From NCBI RefSeq assembly GCF_019352175.1, contig NZ_JACBYI010000007.1:62001-126000 (forward strand): 64,000 bases of DNA, in the 5' to 3' direction. How positions within the stretch are numbered: position 1 is the first letter of the stretch; every line of letters begins with the position of its first letter. Source of the DNA: Paenibacillus sp. S150. Its GTDB lineage: Bacteria > Bacillota > Bacilli > Paenibacillales > Paenibacillaceae. This document shows, one piece after another, positions 34,863-44,298 of this stretch. A program made the translations under genes and the position numbers. The notes beneath the pieces were generated by a model. That model searched no databases. It was not told where the DNA came from and saw nothing but the letters and a program-made list of their open reading frames with translations.

Positions 34863-34919
34863 TCTTAGTCACTCTCCCACCTGCTGCTTCCGGTATTCCC
34901 GTCAGCGCTTGTCATTTAA

Positions 34920-35741
34920 TTATGAACGAATAATCCGTGTTCCCAGCTCTTCACCCTGCAATACCCGGCTAAGCACCCGCGGCTCCTTGCCGTCAACGAT
35001 CACTACTTCAGACACGCTGCCCTGAATGCAGTCTATCGCGGCACGCACTTTGGGAATCATCCCGCCGTAAATTTCACCGTTCGCAATCAGGTCTTCAATC
35101 TGTCCTACCGTCACTGACGGAAGCACGGTTTTGATGCCGTCCAGCGTCCGCATAATGCCGGGCACATCCGTGACGACAATCATTTTGGACGATCCGACAA
35201 AAGAAGCCACTGCGCCAGCCGCCGTATCCGCGTTAATGTTGTAGCGCTGGCCCCCGGCATCCACACCGACCGGCGCAATTACAGGAATATACCCCATGGC
35301 CAGTACACCTTTTACAATCTCCGCATTAACCTCGGTCACTTCACCAACCAGCCCCACTTCGCCGCCATTTGCAACCTGCCGGGCCGTAATCAGCCGTCCA
35401 TCCACACCGGATAATCCGAGCGCTTGCCCGCCGCTGCCCTGAATCCTTCGGACAATCGCCTTGTTAATGCTTCCGGCCAGCGTCATCTCCACCACATCCA
35501 GCACTTCCTCGGTCGTCACCCGCAGGCCATTCACGAAGCTGCTCTCAATGCCAAGCTTCTCCAGATTTCCGGATATCGCAGGCCCTCCGCCGTGTACGAT
35601 GACCGGCTGGGCACCGTTCTCCTGCAGCACCCGCAAATCGTCAAAAAATGAATCCGGAAGCGCCGCCAGCGTACTGCCGCCGCATTTCATCACGAACAAA
35701 CCGTCCGCCTTGCGATCCTCAATAGGTTCTAACGCCATCAT
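34920..35741 (-). CDS. argB: Acetylglutamate kinase
   Basis: Amino-acid kinase of 273 residues that phosphorylates N-acetylglutamate. FVMKCGGSTL supplies the ATP-binding lysine, VIVHGGGPAI the substrate loop and NINADTAAGAVA the C-terminal nucleotide site. No long N-terminal helix of the arginine-inhibited hexameric type is seen, so feedback may fall on another step. GGGAGG lies eight bases before the start. Confidence 0.95.
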   Translation of the reverse strand: MMALEPIEDRKADGLFVMKCGGSTLAALPDSFFDDLRVLQENGAQPVIVHGGGPAISGNLEKLGIESSFVNGLRVTTEEVLDVVEMTLAGSINKAIVRRIQGSGGQALGLSGVDGRLITARQVANGGEVGLVGEVTEVNAEIVKGVLAMGYIPVIAPVGVDAGGQRYNINADTAAGAVASFVGSSKMIVVTDVPGIMRTLDGIKTVLPSVTVGQIEDLIANGEIYGGMIPKVRAAIDCIQGSVSEVVIVDGKEPRVLSRVLQGEELGTRIIRS

Positions 35742-35779
35742 ATCAAAATCCTCCCAGTAAGCCGAGTGCCGGCCGTGAA

Positions 35780-37012
35780 TCAGGTACGGTATGCGGCATT
35801 AATGCGCACATAGTCATACGTCAGGTCGCAGCCCCAGGCGGTAGCCTTCCCGTCTCCGTCAGACAGCGTTACGGTGATCAGCACGGTATCGCTCTTTTGC
35901 AAATAATGCAAGGCCTGCTCTTCATCAAAAGCCACCGGACGCGACTGCCTGAGCACCTCGATCCCGCCAAGTGAAATATCCACCTGTTCCGGCGATACCG
36001 GCACCCCGGCCCGTCCGACTGCGGCAATAATTCTTCCCCAGTTGGCATCCGCACCAAAAATCGCCGATTTCACAAGACTTGAGCCCACCACCGTCTTGGC
36101 AATCGCCCCGGCAGCCTCGTCGTGCACCGCACCGCTGATCCGGACCTCTATGAGCTTCGTTGCCCCTTCACCGTCACGGGCGATTGCCATCGCCAGACTC
36201 TTGCAGACATGCGTAAACGCAGCGGCAAAAGCATCCCAGTCCGCATGCAGCCTTGTCAGCTTCTCATTTCCCGCCAGCCCGCTCGCCATCGTGACCAGCA
36301 TGTCATTGGTGCTCGTATCCCCATCCACCGTAATCATATTAAAAGTCGAATTGGTCGCCGTGCGCAGCAGGCTCAGCAGATCCTCGCCGTCAATCCAAGC
36401 GTCCGTGGTCATGAAACCCAGCATGGTCGCCATATTGGGATGGATCATGCCTGATCCCTTGGCCGCTCCGGCAACCGTTACTTCTTCACCGCCGACCATG
36501 ACTTTCACACAGCATTCCTTTTTGACCAGGTCGGTTGTGAGTATCGCCTGGCAGAACTCCTCCGCCCCGGCGGCTCCGCCGTCCAGCTTCTCCGGCAACC
36601 CGGCGATTCCGCTGCGCACACGGTCCATCTTCAGCAGCTCGCCGATGACGCCGGTAGAAGCAACCGCGACATCCTGTTCATTCACTCCCAGGTGGCTTGC
36701 AGCAGCTCCGCGCATCTCATAGGCATCGGCTTCGCCCTGCTCACCCGTACAGGCATTGGCGTTTCCGCTGTTCACGATTACCGCCTGCAGTGTACCATTT
36801 GCCAGACTCTCCCGCGTCACCTTCAGCGGCGCAGCCTGGAACACATTCGTTGTATACACCGCCGCTGCCGTAGCCGGCACTTCGCAGAGGATGGCCGCAA
36901 GGTCGTTGCGCTCGGTCTTTTTGAGGCCGCAGTGCAGCCCTCCAGCCGTAAATCCTTTGGGTGTGGTGACACTTCCGCCTTCCACGACGGTAAAAGCTTG
37001 CTTCTCAGTCAT
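35780..37012 (-). CDS. argJ: Bifunctional ornithine acetyltransferase / N-acetylglutamate synthase
   Basis: Self-cleaving enzyme of 410 residues that recycles the acetyl group from acetylornithine to glutamate. The autoprocessing site KGSGMIHPNMATMLGFM is intact; the Thr becomes the N-terminal nucleophile of the beta chain. ANWGRIIAAVGRAG and the final YVRINAAYRT are typical. Because ArgJ is present, the pathway is of the cyclic kind and does not need argE. Confidence 0.96.
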   Translation of the reverse strand: MTEKQAFTVVEGGSVTTPKGFTAGGLHCGLKKTERNDLAAILCEVPATAAAVYTTNVFQAAPLKVTRESLANGTLQAVIVNSGNANACTGEQGEADAYEMRGAAASHLGVNEQDVAVASTGVIGELLKMDRVRSGIAGLPEKLDGGAAGAEEFCQAILTTDLVKKECCVKVMVGGEEVTVAGAAKGSGMIHPNMATMLGFMTTDAWIDGEDLLSLLRTATNSTFNMITVDGDTSTNDMLVTMASGLAGNEKLTRLHADWDAFAAAFTHVCKSLAMAIARDGEGATKLIEVRISGAVHDEAAGAIAKTVVGSSLVKSAIFGADANWGRIIAAVGRAGVPVSPEQVDISLGGIEVLRQSRPVAFDEEQALHYLQKSDTVLITVTLSDGDGKATAWGCDLTYDYVRINAAYRT

Positions 37013-37033
37013 TGTATTGTTGACCGCTGCGCC

Positions 37034-38089
37034 TTAAGGATACACTGGTGTGTAACCCAGGCCGCGGGTTTCCTCCCATCCCATCATCAAATTCAGGTTC
37101 TGAATCGCCTGACCTGCTGCGCCCTTAACGATATTGTCAATGACGGATACAATGGTCACCCGACCTGTACGGGCATCTGTGGCGAAGCCGATATCACAAT
37201 AATTGGAGCCGCTGACCTCCTTGGTCGCCGGAAGCACACCTGCATCACGAACCCGCACATACGGGCGGCCTGCATAATACTTACGATATAATTCCACCAG
37301 ATCCTGCTCGGTATATTCCCCGTTCATCCCGGCGTACATTGTGCTCATAATCCCCCGGGTCATCGGCACCAGATGAGTGGTGAACGTTACCGTTACCTTT
37401 TCTCCGGCAATTTCCGTTAGGGTCTGTTCAATTTCCGGTATGTGCTGGTGCTTATTCACCTTGTAGGCTTTGAAATTCTCGTTGATCTCGGCGTAATGGA
37501 CCATCAGGCTCGTTCCCCGGCCAGCGCCGGACACACCGGATTTGGCGTCGATAATAATACTATCGTGCTTGATCCGGCCCGCCTGAAGCGCAGGAACCAG
37601 TCCCAGCAGTGTAGCTGTCGGATAACAGCCCGGATTGGAGACAAACCCAACCCCGGCCGTTCGTTCCCCGAATACTTCGCATAATCCGTATACAGCCTGC
37701 TGCAGGTACGCTTCAGGCGGAGCCGGATGCTTATACCACTGCTCATATTCCGCGCCGTCCTTCAGACGGAAGTCACCGGACAGATCGACAACCTTCAGGC
37801 CTGCCTCCAGCAGCTGCGGCACGAGCTTCGCACTTACCCCGGACGGGGTTGCCGTGAACACCACATCCGCCCTGCCGGCGATCTCCGCCGCATCCACCCC
37901 ATCCAGCTTGCGCTGCACAATCCCCGTCAAATGCGGAAAGCCTTCCTCAATAGGCGCACCCGCGCTTGAAGAAGAAATCACTGAAGTAATCTCTATATCA
38001 GGGTGGCCCTGGAGCAGCCTGATCAGCTCCACGCCCCCATAACCCGTTGATCCAACAATTGCCGCTCTCAGCTTGCCTGTCACTGTCAT
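37034..38089 (-). CDS. argC: N-acetyl-gamma-glutamyl-phosphate reductase
   Basis: NADPH-dependent reductase of 351 residues. The N-terminal Rossmann motif is GSTGYGGVELIRLL, the catalytic Cys lies in FVSNPGCYPTA and the active-site His in FTTHLVPMTRGI. It is the first gene of argCJBDF and is preceded by a good promoter with an ARG-box-like operator. Confidence 0.96.
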   Translation of the reverse strand: MTVTGKLRAAIVGSTGYGGVELIRLLQGHPDIEITSVISSSSAGAPIEEGFPHLTGIVQRKLDGVDAAEIAGRADVVFTATPSGVSAKLVPQLLEAGLKVVDLSGDFRLKDGAEYEQWYKHPAPPEAYLQQAVYGLCEVFGERTAGVGFVSNPGCYPTATLLGLVPALQAGRIKHDSIIIDAKSGVSGAGRGTSLMVHYAEINENFKAYKVNKHQHIPEIEQTLTEIAGEKVTVTFTTHLVPMTRGIMSTMYAGMNGEYTEQDLVELYRKYYAGRPYVRVRDAGVLPATKEVSGSNYCDIGFATDARTGRVTIVSVIDNIVKGAAGQAIQNLNLMMGWEETRGLGYTPVYP

Positions 38090-38144
38090 CCCCGCTTCCT
38101 GCTTCTTATGGATATGATGAATACCGTCCTTGGAAATATGTATT

Positions 38145-38173
38145 ATTATACGACCGAATTAATATAAATACAA
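38145..38173 (-). promoter_or_regulatory. Sigma-A promoter of the argCJBDF operon
   Basis: TTGTAT, 17 bases, TATAAT on the minus strand, about 55 bases before argC. Spacing and -10 are ideal. Confidence 0.75.
38159..38172 (-). promoter_or_regulatory. ARG-box-like operator (ArgR/AhrC)
   Basis: TGTATTTATATTAA on the minus strand matches the palindromic ARG-box core TGAATWWWWATTCA at 12 of 14 positions. It overlaps the -35 hexamer and spacer of the argC promoter, so bound ArgR would block polymerase. The ArgR gene itself is not in the window. Confidence 0.6.
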
Positions 38174-38246
38174 CACATAGCGTGAACTTTATTGGATTAT
38201 CACTAGATCGAGCAGGAACGGTTTTTACCGTCTTTTTTTAAGATTT

Positions 38247-38282
38247 GCAAAAAAAGACGCAGACTCCCCTAAGGAGACTGCG
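38247..38282 (-). terminator. Terminator of the YitT-family gene
   Basis: CGCAGTCTCC-TTAGG-GGAGTCTGCG followed by TCTTTTTTT on the minus strand. The stop codon of the gene (TAG) lies inside the loop, so termination structure and coding end overlap. Confidence 0.9.
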
Positions 38283-39162
38283 CTTCTCTTTTGAACCCCT
38301 CGCCCAGCACCTCATGCGCCTCGGTAATAATCACAAAGGCGCCCGGGTCTACGGAGCGGACAATAGCCTTGAGACGGGTTATTTCATTCTGGCCCACAAC
38401 CGCCATCAGCACCGTACGGTTATCGCCTGTATATCCGCCTTGCGCGTTCAGCTTGGTCAAGCCACGGTCCAGATCGTTCAAGATCGCCTGTGAGATCTCT
38501 TCCGTCTGCCCGGAAATGATGTAGGCTACCTTGGTAGTACTGAAGCCTACCTCCAGCGCATTGATCACCTTGCCCGTAACAAACAAGCCGATCAGGGCAT
38601 ACATCGCCTGTTCCATACCCAGCACAAAAGCAGCCAGCGTAATCACCGTACCATCCAGCAGCACGACAGACAGCGAGAAGCTGAAGCCGGTAATCTTCTG
38701 AATAATCTGCGCCAGGATTGTCAAGCCGCCCGTGGAGCCGCGGCCGCGGAATACCAGCCCAAGACCCAGCCCCACGCCAATCCCCCCATAAATAGAAGCA
38801 AGCAGCGGATTTGTGGTCGGAACCGGTCCATCTCTGGTCAAAAAGATAAACAGCGGCAGCACAAAGCTTCCCAGCAGCGAACGGACTCCATATTGTTTGC
38901 CGAGGAATACAACGCCCAGGATGAACAGCGGAATGTTCAGCGCCCACTGGGTAAACGCCGGTTCAGCCCCCAACCAGGCTTCTGCAAGCACCGACAGGCC
39001 GGATACCCCTCCGGAAGCGATTCTGTTGGGCAGAAAAAACAAATTAAAAGCAAGCCCTGTAATCAGCGAACCCGCCAGGATCAGCAAAATATCCACCGTA
39101 TGGCGCAGTGGCCCGTTCAGGGGAATCAGCGGGGGTTTGTTTCGTGAATTGATTTTTCGCAT
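38269..39162 (-). CDS. YitT family membrane protein
   Basis: A membrane protein of 297 residues with five or six hydrophobic segments (about 20-200, including NRIASGGVSGLSVLAE and STGGLTILAQII) and a C-terminal DUF2179 cytoplasmic domain (about 215-290, YIISGQTEEISQAIL). This is the YitT/YqfU family, whose function is not established. AAGGAG seven bases before the ATG at 39162 sets the start; 50 further in-frame codons upstream look non-coding. It is followed by its own terminator before argC. Confidence 0.85.
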   Translation of the reverse strand: MRKINSRNKPPLIPLNGPLRHTVDILLILAGSLITGLAFNLFFLPNRIASGGVSGLSVLAEAWLGAEPAFTQWALNIPLFILGVVFLGKQYGVRSLLGSFVLPLFIFLTRDGPVPTTNPLLASIYGGIGVGLGLGLVFRGRGSTGGLTILAQIIQKITGFSFSLSVVLLDGTVITLAAFVLGMEQAMYALIGLFVTGKVINALEVGFSTTKVAYIISGQTEEISQAILNDLDRGLTKLNAQGGYTGDNRTVLMAVVGQNEITRLKAIVRSVDPGAFVIITEAHEVLGEGFKREAQSP

Positions 39163-39259
39163 GCGCTTCTCCTTAAACAATATGCCTGAAGCATATACAT
39201 CCTTATATTCTCGAAAAAAATCCCTACACCTCCGAAGACGCGTAGGAATTAGTATACCC

Positions 39260-40373
39260 TTATTCAGCTTCTGTCTTAATCTGGCTGCGCAAATATCCAT
39301 CAATGAAAGCATCCAGATCGCCGTCCATTACCGCTCCCGCATTCCCTGTTTCTACAGAAGTGCGGTGATCCTTCACCATGCTGTAGGGATGGAATACATA
39401 AGAGCGGATCTGGCTGCCCCAGGCAATATCGGATTGCTCGCCGCGGATCTCATCAAGATGCTGCTGCTGCTCCTGCAGCTTGCGCTCATAGAGCTTGGAA
39501 CGCAGCATCTTCATCGCCTGCTCCCGGTTCTTGATCTGGGACCGCTCATTCTGGCAGGTCACCACCACACCTGTCGGCAAGTGGGTAATCCGCACCGCAG
39601 AGTCCGTCGTGTTAATATGCTGTCCGCCTGCGCCGCTGGCCCGGTACGTATCGATCTTCAAGTCCTCTGTACGGATATCCACCTCAACGTCATCCGCTAT
39701 CTCCGGTACAACATCGCAGGACACAAAGGAGGTGTGCCGTCTGCCCGAAGCATCGAACGGGGAAATGCGCACCAGCCGGTGTACCCCTTTTTCCGCCTTA
39801 AGATAACCATAGACATTGTATCCTTTAATCAGTAAAGTAACACTTTTAATGCCCGCTTCGTCACCTGGCAGATAATCCAGCACCTCAACCTTGAAGCCGC
39901 GTTTCTCCGCCCAGCGGGTGTACATGCGCAGCAGCATTTGCCCCCAGTCCTGGGACTCCGTTCCGCCGGCACCCGGATGCAGCTCCAGAATCGCATTAAG
40001 CTTGTCATACGGCTGGTTCAGCAACAGCTGAAGCTCAAAGTCATCGACCTTGCCGGCCACACTGCGGATCGTTCCGGCAACCTCTGCCGCAAGGTCCGCA
40101 TCGCCCTCTTCATCCGCCAGCTCCGCCATCATCGCCGCATCATCATATTCCTGCTGCAGCTTCTCGTACTGATCCACGGAGGATTTCACCGCATTCATCT
40201 CGGCGATTACGCTCTGCGCCTTCTCCGGATCATCCCAGAAGCCGGGCGCAGCCATCTTCTCCTCAAAGTTCGCGATCATCTCCTGCTTAAGATCTAAGTC
40301 AAAGAGACCCCCTAAGGTCGGTTAGTTTCTTGCCTATTTCACGCAGGTCTTGCTTCACATTAGGATCAATCAT
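39260..40373 (-). CDS. prfB: Peptide chain release factor 2, with programmed +1 frameshift
   Basis: RF2 of 370 residues read from two frames. The first 24 codons ([17 protein letters not shown]...) end in CTT TGA; a +1 shift there continues as [12 protein letters not shown] into the main frame. The protein has the RF2 tripeptide SPF ([12 protein letters not shown]), which reads UGA and UAA, and the GGQ peptidyl hydrolysis motif in [11 protein letters not shown]. Because the in-frame TGA is itself an RF2 stop, low RF2 raises frameshifting: autoregulation. This is the normal bacterial arrangement and not a pseudogene. Confidence 0.97.
40299..40313 (-). promoter_or_regulatory. prfB frameshift site
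   Basis: On the minus strand AGGGGG-TCT-CTT-TGA-C: an internal Shine-Dalgarno stimulator three bases before the CUU slippery codon, with UGA in the zero-frame A site followed by C, the classic weak-stop context. Confidence 0.95.
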
Positions 40374-40460
40374 GTGGAATCACTTCACCTTTCAAAATAA
40401 AATCATCTTGCCAAACCCAGCTCCTGCTCCGCGCCATTATAACCTGAGCTCCCAAAGCCC

Positions 40461-40512
40461 AAAAAAGCGGCCGGGCCGCAAACGGGGAATCCCCGGGCCG
40501 AGCCGCTTTTTA
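40461..40512. terminator. Terminator between secA and prfB
   Basis: A very GC-rich long hairpin with arms AAAAGCGGC and GCCGCTTTTTT and an inner CGGGGATTCCCCG stem. It lies between the secA stop and the prfB start; both sides carry A/T runs, but only secA needs it. Confidence 0.8.
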
Positions 40513-40637
40513 TTGTCATTATAGCCCATGAACTGTTGAACAAGACATGAGGTGTACAGTGTAAACAGCGCTTGCAGCTGAATGCCTGCTCTCTGGGTCA
40601 CTAAGAACGCAACGCCAAAACCGAAGTGCGCCTGTTC

Positions 40638-43145
40638 TTACGCGTTCTGGCCGTGGCAGTTCTTGTATTTCTTCCCGCTTCCGCATGGGCATGGATCGTT
40701 ACGGCCGACAGCAGCCTGCACATGCACCGGTTGCTTCTCGGCAGGCTCCCCGTTGGTGGAAATTTTATTCTCTTCCACTACGGATTGCCGTTCCTGGTTG
40801 GTCTCAATATGCGCCTTCATAATATAGGTCGCTACTTCTTCCTGAATGCTTGCAGTCATGGCATTGAACATTTCAAAGCCTTCGAATTGATATTCACGAA
40901 GCGGGTCTGTACCGCCGTAAGCACGCAGGTGAATCCCTTGGCGAAGCTGATCCATCGCATCAATATGATCCATCCATTTGCTGTCTACGGAGCGCAGTAC
41001 AATAACCTTCTCGAATTCGCGTACCAGCTCAGAGCCCAGACGTTCTTCACGGGCTGCATATTTCTCCAGCACACGGGCGAAGATGAATTCAACGATCTCT
41101 TCAACTTCCTTGCCCCACAGCTCATCACGGGTAACCTGGCCTTCCTCCAAAAGCTTGCTGTTCACATAATCAGCAACCTCCTGCAGCTCCCAGTTCTCGG
41201 GAATATCGTCACTGCAATGGGCATGAACGATGCGGTCAATAACCGGCTTGATCATTTCCAGCACGATATCCTTGATATTGTCAGACTCCAGAATTTCGCG
41301 GCGCTGCTTGTAGATAATCTCACGCTGCTGGTTCATTACATCATCATATTGCAGGACAACCTTGCGGATATCGAAGTTGTTGCCTTCGACACGTTTTTGG
41401 GCGGATTCAACCGCGCGCGTAATCATGCGGCTCTCAATCGGCTGGTCCTCTTCAAAACCAAGACGGTCCATCATGTTCAGCACGTTGTCAGCACCAAAAC
41501 GCTTCATCAGCTCGTCACCGAGCGACAAGTAGAACTGAGTGGAGCCCGGATCGCCTTGACGACCCGCGCGTCCGCGCAGCTGGTTGTCAATCCGGCGGGA
41601 TTCATGGCGCTCTGTACCAATAATATGCAGACCACCGAGATCGGTCACGCCTTCACCCAGCACGATATCTGTCCCGCGTCCGGCCATATTCGTAGCAATG
41701 GTTACCGTTCCGGGTTGACCGGCATAAGAGATAATCTCAGCTTCCGCAGCATGATGCTTGGCATTCAGCACCTGGTGTTTGACACCTTTGCGCTTCAGCA
41801 TCTCGGAGACACGTTCCGAGTTCTCAATGGAAACCGTACCCACCAGCACGGGCTGGTTCTTTTTGTGACGCTCCACAATTTCCGCTACGACCGCGTTAAA
41901 CTTGCCGTTTTCGCTTTTGTACACGACGTCCGGCATATCAATACGCTGATTTGGTTTATTGGTTGGCACCTGTAAAACTTCCAGGCCGTAGATCTTCTTG
42001 AATTCTTCTTCTTCGGTCTTCGCTGTACCCGTCATACCGCCAAGCTTGCGGTACATGCGGAAATAGTTCTGGAACGTGATCGTTGCCAGTGTCATGCTCT
42101 CGTTCTGCACCTGAATTTCTTCCTTGGCTTCAATGGCCTGATGCAGTCCATCGCTGTAACGGCGACCCGCCATCAGCCGGCCAGTGAACTCATCTACGAT
42201 AACAACCTCATCCTCATTCACTACGTAGTCTACGTCACGGCGCATAATTACGTTTGCCTTGAGTGCTTGTACAATGTGATGATTCAAGGTTACATGGCTG
42301 TGGTCATACAGGTTCTCAATTCCAAAAGCGCGCTCAGCCGTAGCCACACCTTTTTCGGTCAAAGCCACGGATTTCACCTTAATATCAACTGTATAATCCT
42401 CTTCCGCAGTCAGTCTTTTGACGAAACGGTCTGCCGCATAGTACAGCTCAGTCGATTTCTCAGCTTGTCCGGAGATAATAAGAGGAGTCCGCGCTTCATC
42501 AATCAGAATGGAGTCAACTTCATCAATAATACAGAAATAGAGCGGACGCTGAACCATCTGCTCTTTATAGAGCACCATGTTGTCGCGCAGGTAGTCAAAG
42601 CCGAACTCATTATTTGTGCCATACGTAATATCGCAGGCGTAAGCTTCTTGTTTATCAGCATGGTCCATGCCGTTCAGGTTCACCCCAACCGTCATGCCCA
42701 GAAAGTTGTAGATTTGTCCCATTTGCGCACTGTCGCGCTGAGCCAGATAGTCATTGACCGTTACCACATGCACGCCTTTGCCGAGCAATGCGTTCAGATA
42801 GACCGGCAGTGTGCCTACCAGCGTCTTGCCTTCACCCGTTTTCATTTCGGAAATCCGGCCTTCATGCAGCGCCATGCCTCCAACCAATTGAACGTCAAAA
42901 TGCCGCATGCCCAGCGTCCGTTTGGAAGCTTCGCGTACGGTTGCAAATGCCTCGGGGAGAATCTCTTCAAGGGTTTCACCCTTCTCGATCCGGGCACGGA
43001 ATTCATTGGTTTTGGCTTTGAGCTCTTCATCCGAAAGTGATACGAAATCAGGCTCAAGCCCATTAATTACATCGACCGTCTTCATGAGACGTTTGACATC
43101 ACGCTCGTTGGTGTCGCCGAATATTTTTTTAACAAGTCCTAGCAT
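40638..43145 (-). CDS. secA: Preprotein translocase ATPase SecA
   Basis: Motor of the Sec pathway, 835 residues. Walker [10 protein letters not shown], the DEAD-type box [21 protein letters not shown], motif III and [23 protein letters not shown] are all present, with the helical wing and scaffold. The C-terminal zinc-binding linker [13 protein letters not shown] is complete. AAAGGGG lies before the ATG. Synteny secA-prfB with hpf upstream is as in Bacillus. Confidence 0.98.
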   Translation of the reverse strand: MLGLVKKIFGDTNERDVKRLMKTVDVINGLEPDFVSLSDEELKAKTNEFRARIEKGETLEEILPEAFATVREASKRTLGMRHFDVQLVGGMALHEGRISEMKTGEGKTLVGTLPVYLNALLGKGVHVVTVNDYLAQRDSAQMGQIYNFLGMTVGVNLNGMDHADKQEAYACDITYGTNNEFGFDYLRDNMVLYKEQMVQRPLYFCIIDEVDSILIDEARTPLIISGQAEKSTELYYAADRFVKRLTAEEDYTVDIKVKSVALTEKGVATAERAFGIENLYDHSHVTLNHHIVQALKANVIMRRDVDYVVNEDEVVIVDEFTGRLMAGRRYSDGLHQAIEAKEEIQVQNESMTLATITFQNYFRMYRKLGGMTGTAKTEEEEFKKIYGLEVLQVPTNKPNQRIDMPDVVYKSENGKFNAVVAEIVERHKKNQPVLVGTVSIENSERVSEMLKRKGVKHQVLNAKHHAAEAEIISYAGQPGTVTIATNMAGRGTDIVLGEGVTDLGGLHIIGTERHESRRIDNQLRGRAGRQGDPGSTQFYLSLGDELMKRFGADNVLNMMDRLGFEEDQPIESRMITRAVESAQKRVEGNNFDIRKVVLQYDDVMNQQREIIYKQRREILESDNIKDIVLEMIKPVIDRIVHAHCSDDIPENWELQEVADYVNSKLLEEGQVTRDELWGKEVEEIVEFIFARVLEKYAAREERLGSELVREFEKVIVLRSVDSKWMDHIDAMDQLRQGIHLRAYGGTDPLREYQFEGFEMFNAMTASIQEEVATYIMKAHIETNQERQSVVEENKISTNGEPAEKQPVHVQAAVGRNDPCPCGSGKKYKNCHGQNA

Positions 43146-43241
43146 GGTTAACCCCTTTCATGCAACACAGATGGTGGAACCGAGCCCATCCTCACTAATA
43201 TTGAAAGGGCCATATATTATTTCGATTCCGCTGCTTCATAA

Positions 43242-43270
43242 ATTGTAACAGTTTGTAAGAGAAGCCGCAA
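43242..43270 (-). promoter_or_regulatory. Probable secA promoter
   Basis: TTGCGG, 17 bases, TACAAT with a TGT extension on the minus strand, about 95 bases before secA. Confidence 0.6.
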
Positions 43271-43370
43271 TACAAGCAACCGCAACCTTATTTTGCAAGT
43301 TGGCTCATTGCAGGTAAAGTGACGCTATTTTGACATAAGCACTCAATATACACACTCATATACACGCACA

Positions 43371-43404
43371 AGAGCCCTATTCGCTTCAGGCGAATAGGGA
43401 CTCG
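43371..43404. terminator. Inverted repeat between hpf and secA
   Basis: GAGCCCTATTCGC-TTCAG-GCGAATAGGGACTC forms a 13-bp stem with one mismatch. No strong T-run follows on the minus strand, so termination of hpf may be partial. The remainder of the 334-base gap holds only the secA promoter; nothing else was seen. Confidence 0.5.
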
Positions 43405-43479
43405 GTTAATTTTCAACGTCAGACTGAAGCAAATCTTCTTCACCAGGTCAAGGTCTTGGTCCAGCTTGAGACATCAAAC

Positions 43480-44037
43480 CTAGTCCTGTTCGATCAGACC
43501 GTATTTGCCGTCGTTGCGTTTGTAAACAACACTAACTTCAGAAGTGTCAATGTTGGAGAACACGAAGAAATTGTGTCCAACCATGTTCATTTGCAGGATC
43601 GCTTCTTCTACGTCCATAGGCTTCAAGGTGAAGCGCTTGTTCCGCACGACCTCCAAATCATCGTAATCCTGTTCCTCTACAGCAACGCTGCTTGGCGCTC
43701 CCTCCACAAAGAGCGTTTTCAGGCTTCCTTCCTGGCGGAATTTACGATTGAGCTTGGTCTTATGCTTGCGGATTTGGCGTTCCAGCTTGTCCACTACGGC
43801 ATCGATGGATGCATACATATCATCGCTGCGGTCTTCCGCACGAAGCGTTACACCTGCCAGCGGGATTGTAACTTCCACCGTATGAAGGCCGCGAACAACG
43901 CCAAGCGTCACATATCCTTCTGAGGTAGGGGGTGCATCGAAATACTTCTCAAGTCTGCTGAGCTTCTTATCAACATAGTCTCTCAAAGCGTCGGTCACTT
44001 CAATTTGTTGACCTCGAATGCTAAATTGCATGGGCAC
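43480..44037 (-). CDS. hpf: Ribosome hibernation promoting factor, long form
   Basis: A 185-residue protein that dimerises idle 70S ribosomes to 100S. The N-terminal S30AE domain (about 1-100: MQFSIRGQQIEVTDALRDYVDKKLSRLEKYF) is joined by a linker to the C-terminal dimerisation domain (about 125-182, KRFTLKPMDVEEAILQMNMVGHNFFVF). The length marks the long HPF of Firmicutes. AGGAGGAG before the ATG sets the start. Confidence 0.96.
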   Translation of the reverse strand: MPMQFSIRGQQIEVTDALRDYVDKKLSRLEKYFDAPPTSEGYVTLGVVRGLHTVEVTIPLAGVTLRAEDRSDDMYASIDAVVDKLERQIRKHKTKLNRKFRQEGSLKTLFVEGAPSSVAVEEQDYDDLEVVRNKRFTLKPMDVEEAILQMNMVGHNFFVFSNIDTSEVSVVYKRNDGKYGLIEQD

Positions 44038-44058
44038 TCCTCCTTTGTTTACATTGCC

Positions 44059-44087
44059 ATTATACCAAATTGTCAGGGCTAAGTAAA
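44059..44087 (-). promoter_or_regulatory. Candidate hpf promoter
   Basis: TTTACT, 17 bases, TATAAT on the minus strand, 22 bases before hpf. A good -10 with a moderate -35. No sigma-B-type pair was recognised. Confidence 0.5.
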
Positions 44088-44144
44088 AAACAAATCATTA
44101 CAGCCTTTACATCCAGCTAACAAAAGATGTCATAGCTCCTGATC

Positions 44145-44190
44145 AACAAAACAAGTCCGGCCAGAGAAACTTAAACCGCCCTGACCGGAC
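44145..44190 (-). terminator. Terminator of the SLH-protein gene
   Basis: GTCCGGTCAGG and CTCTGGCCGGAC arms form a 12-bp stem with some G-T pairs, followed by TTGTTTTGTT on the minus strand. Confidence 0.65.
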
Positions 44191-44298
44191 CAAGTATAGC
44201 CACATTTAGTATTGCTGTTTCGGCGATGATTATGACAAGAGATTAATATTCACCACCCGAATAATTTCACTTCAAGACACACTGGAAGTGCTCTCCAG

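Noticed and set aside
39260-40279. prfB as a truncated gene or pseudogene
   Set aside because: The missing N-terminus is encoded in the preceding frame and joined by the standard programmed frameshift.
40626-41975. 449-codon open frame on the plus strand
   Set aside because: Antisense to secA, whose motifs are complete; the translation has no recognisable domain.
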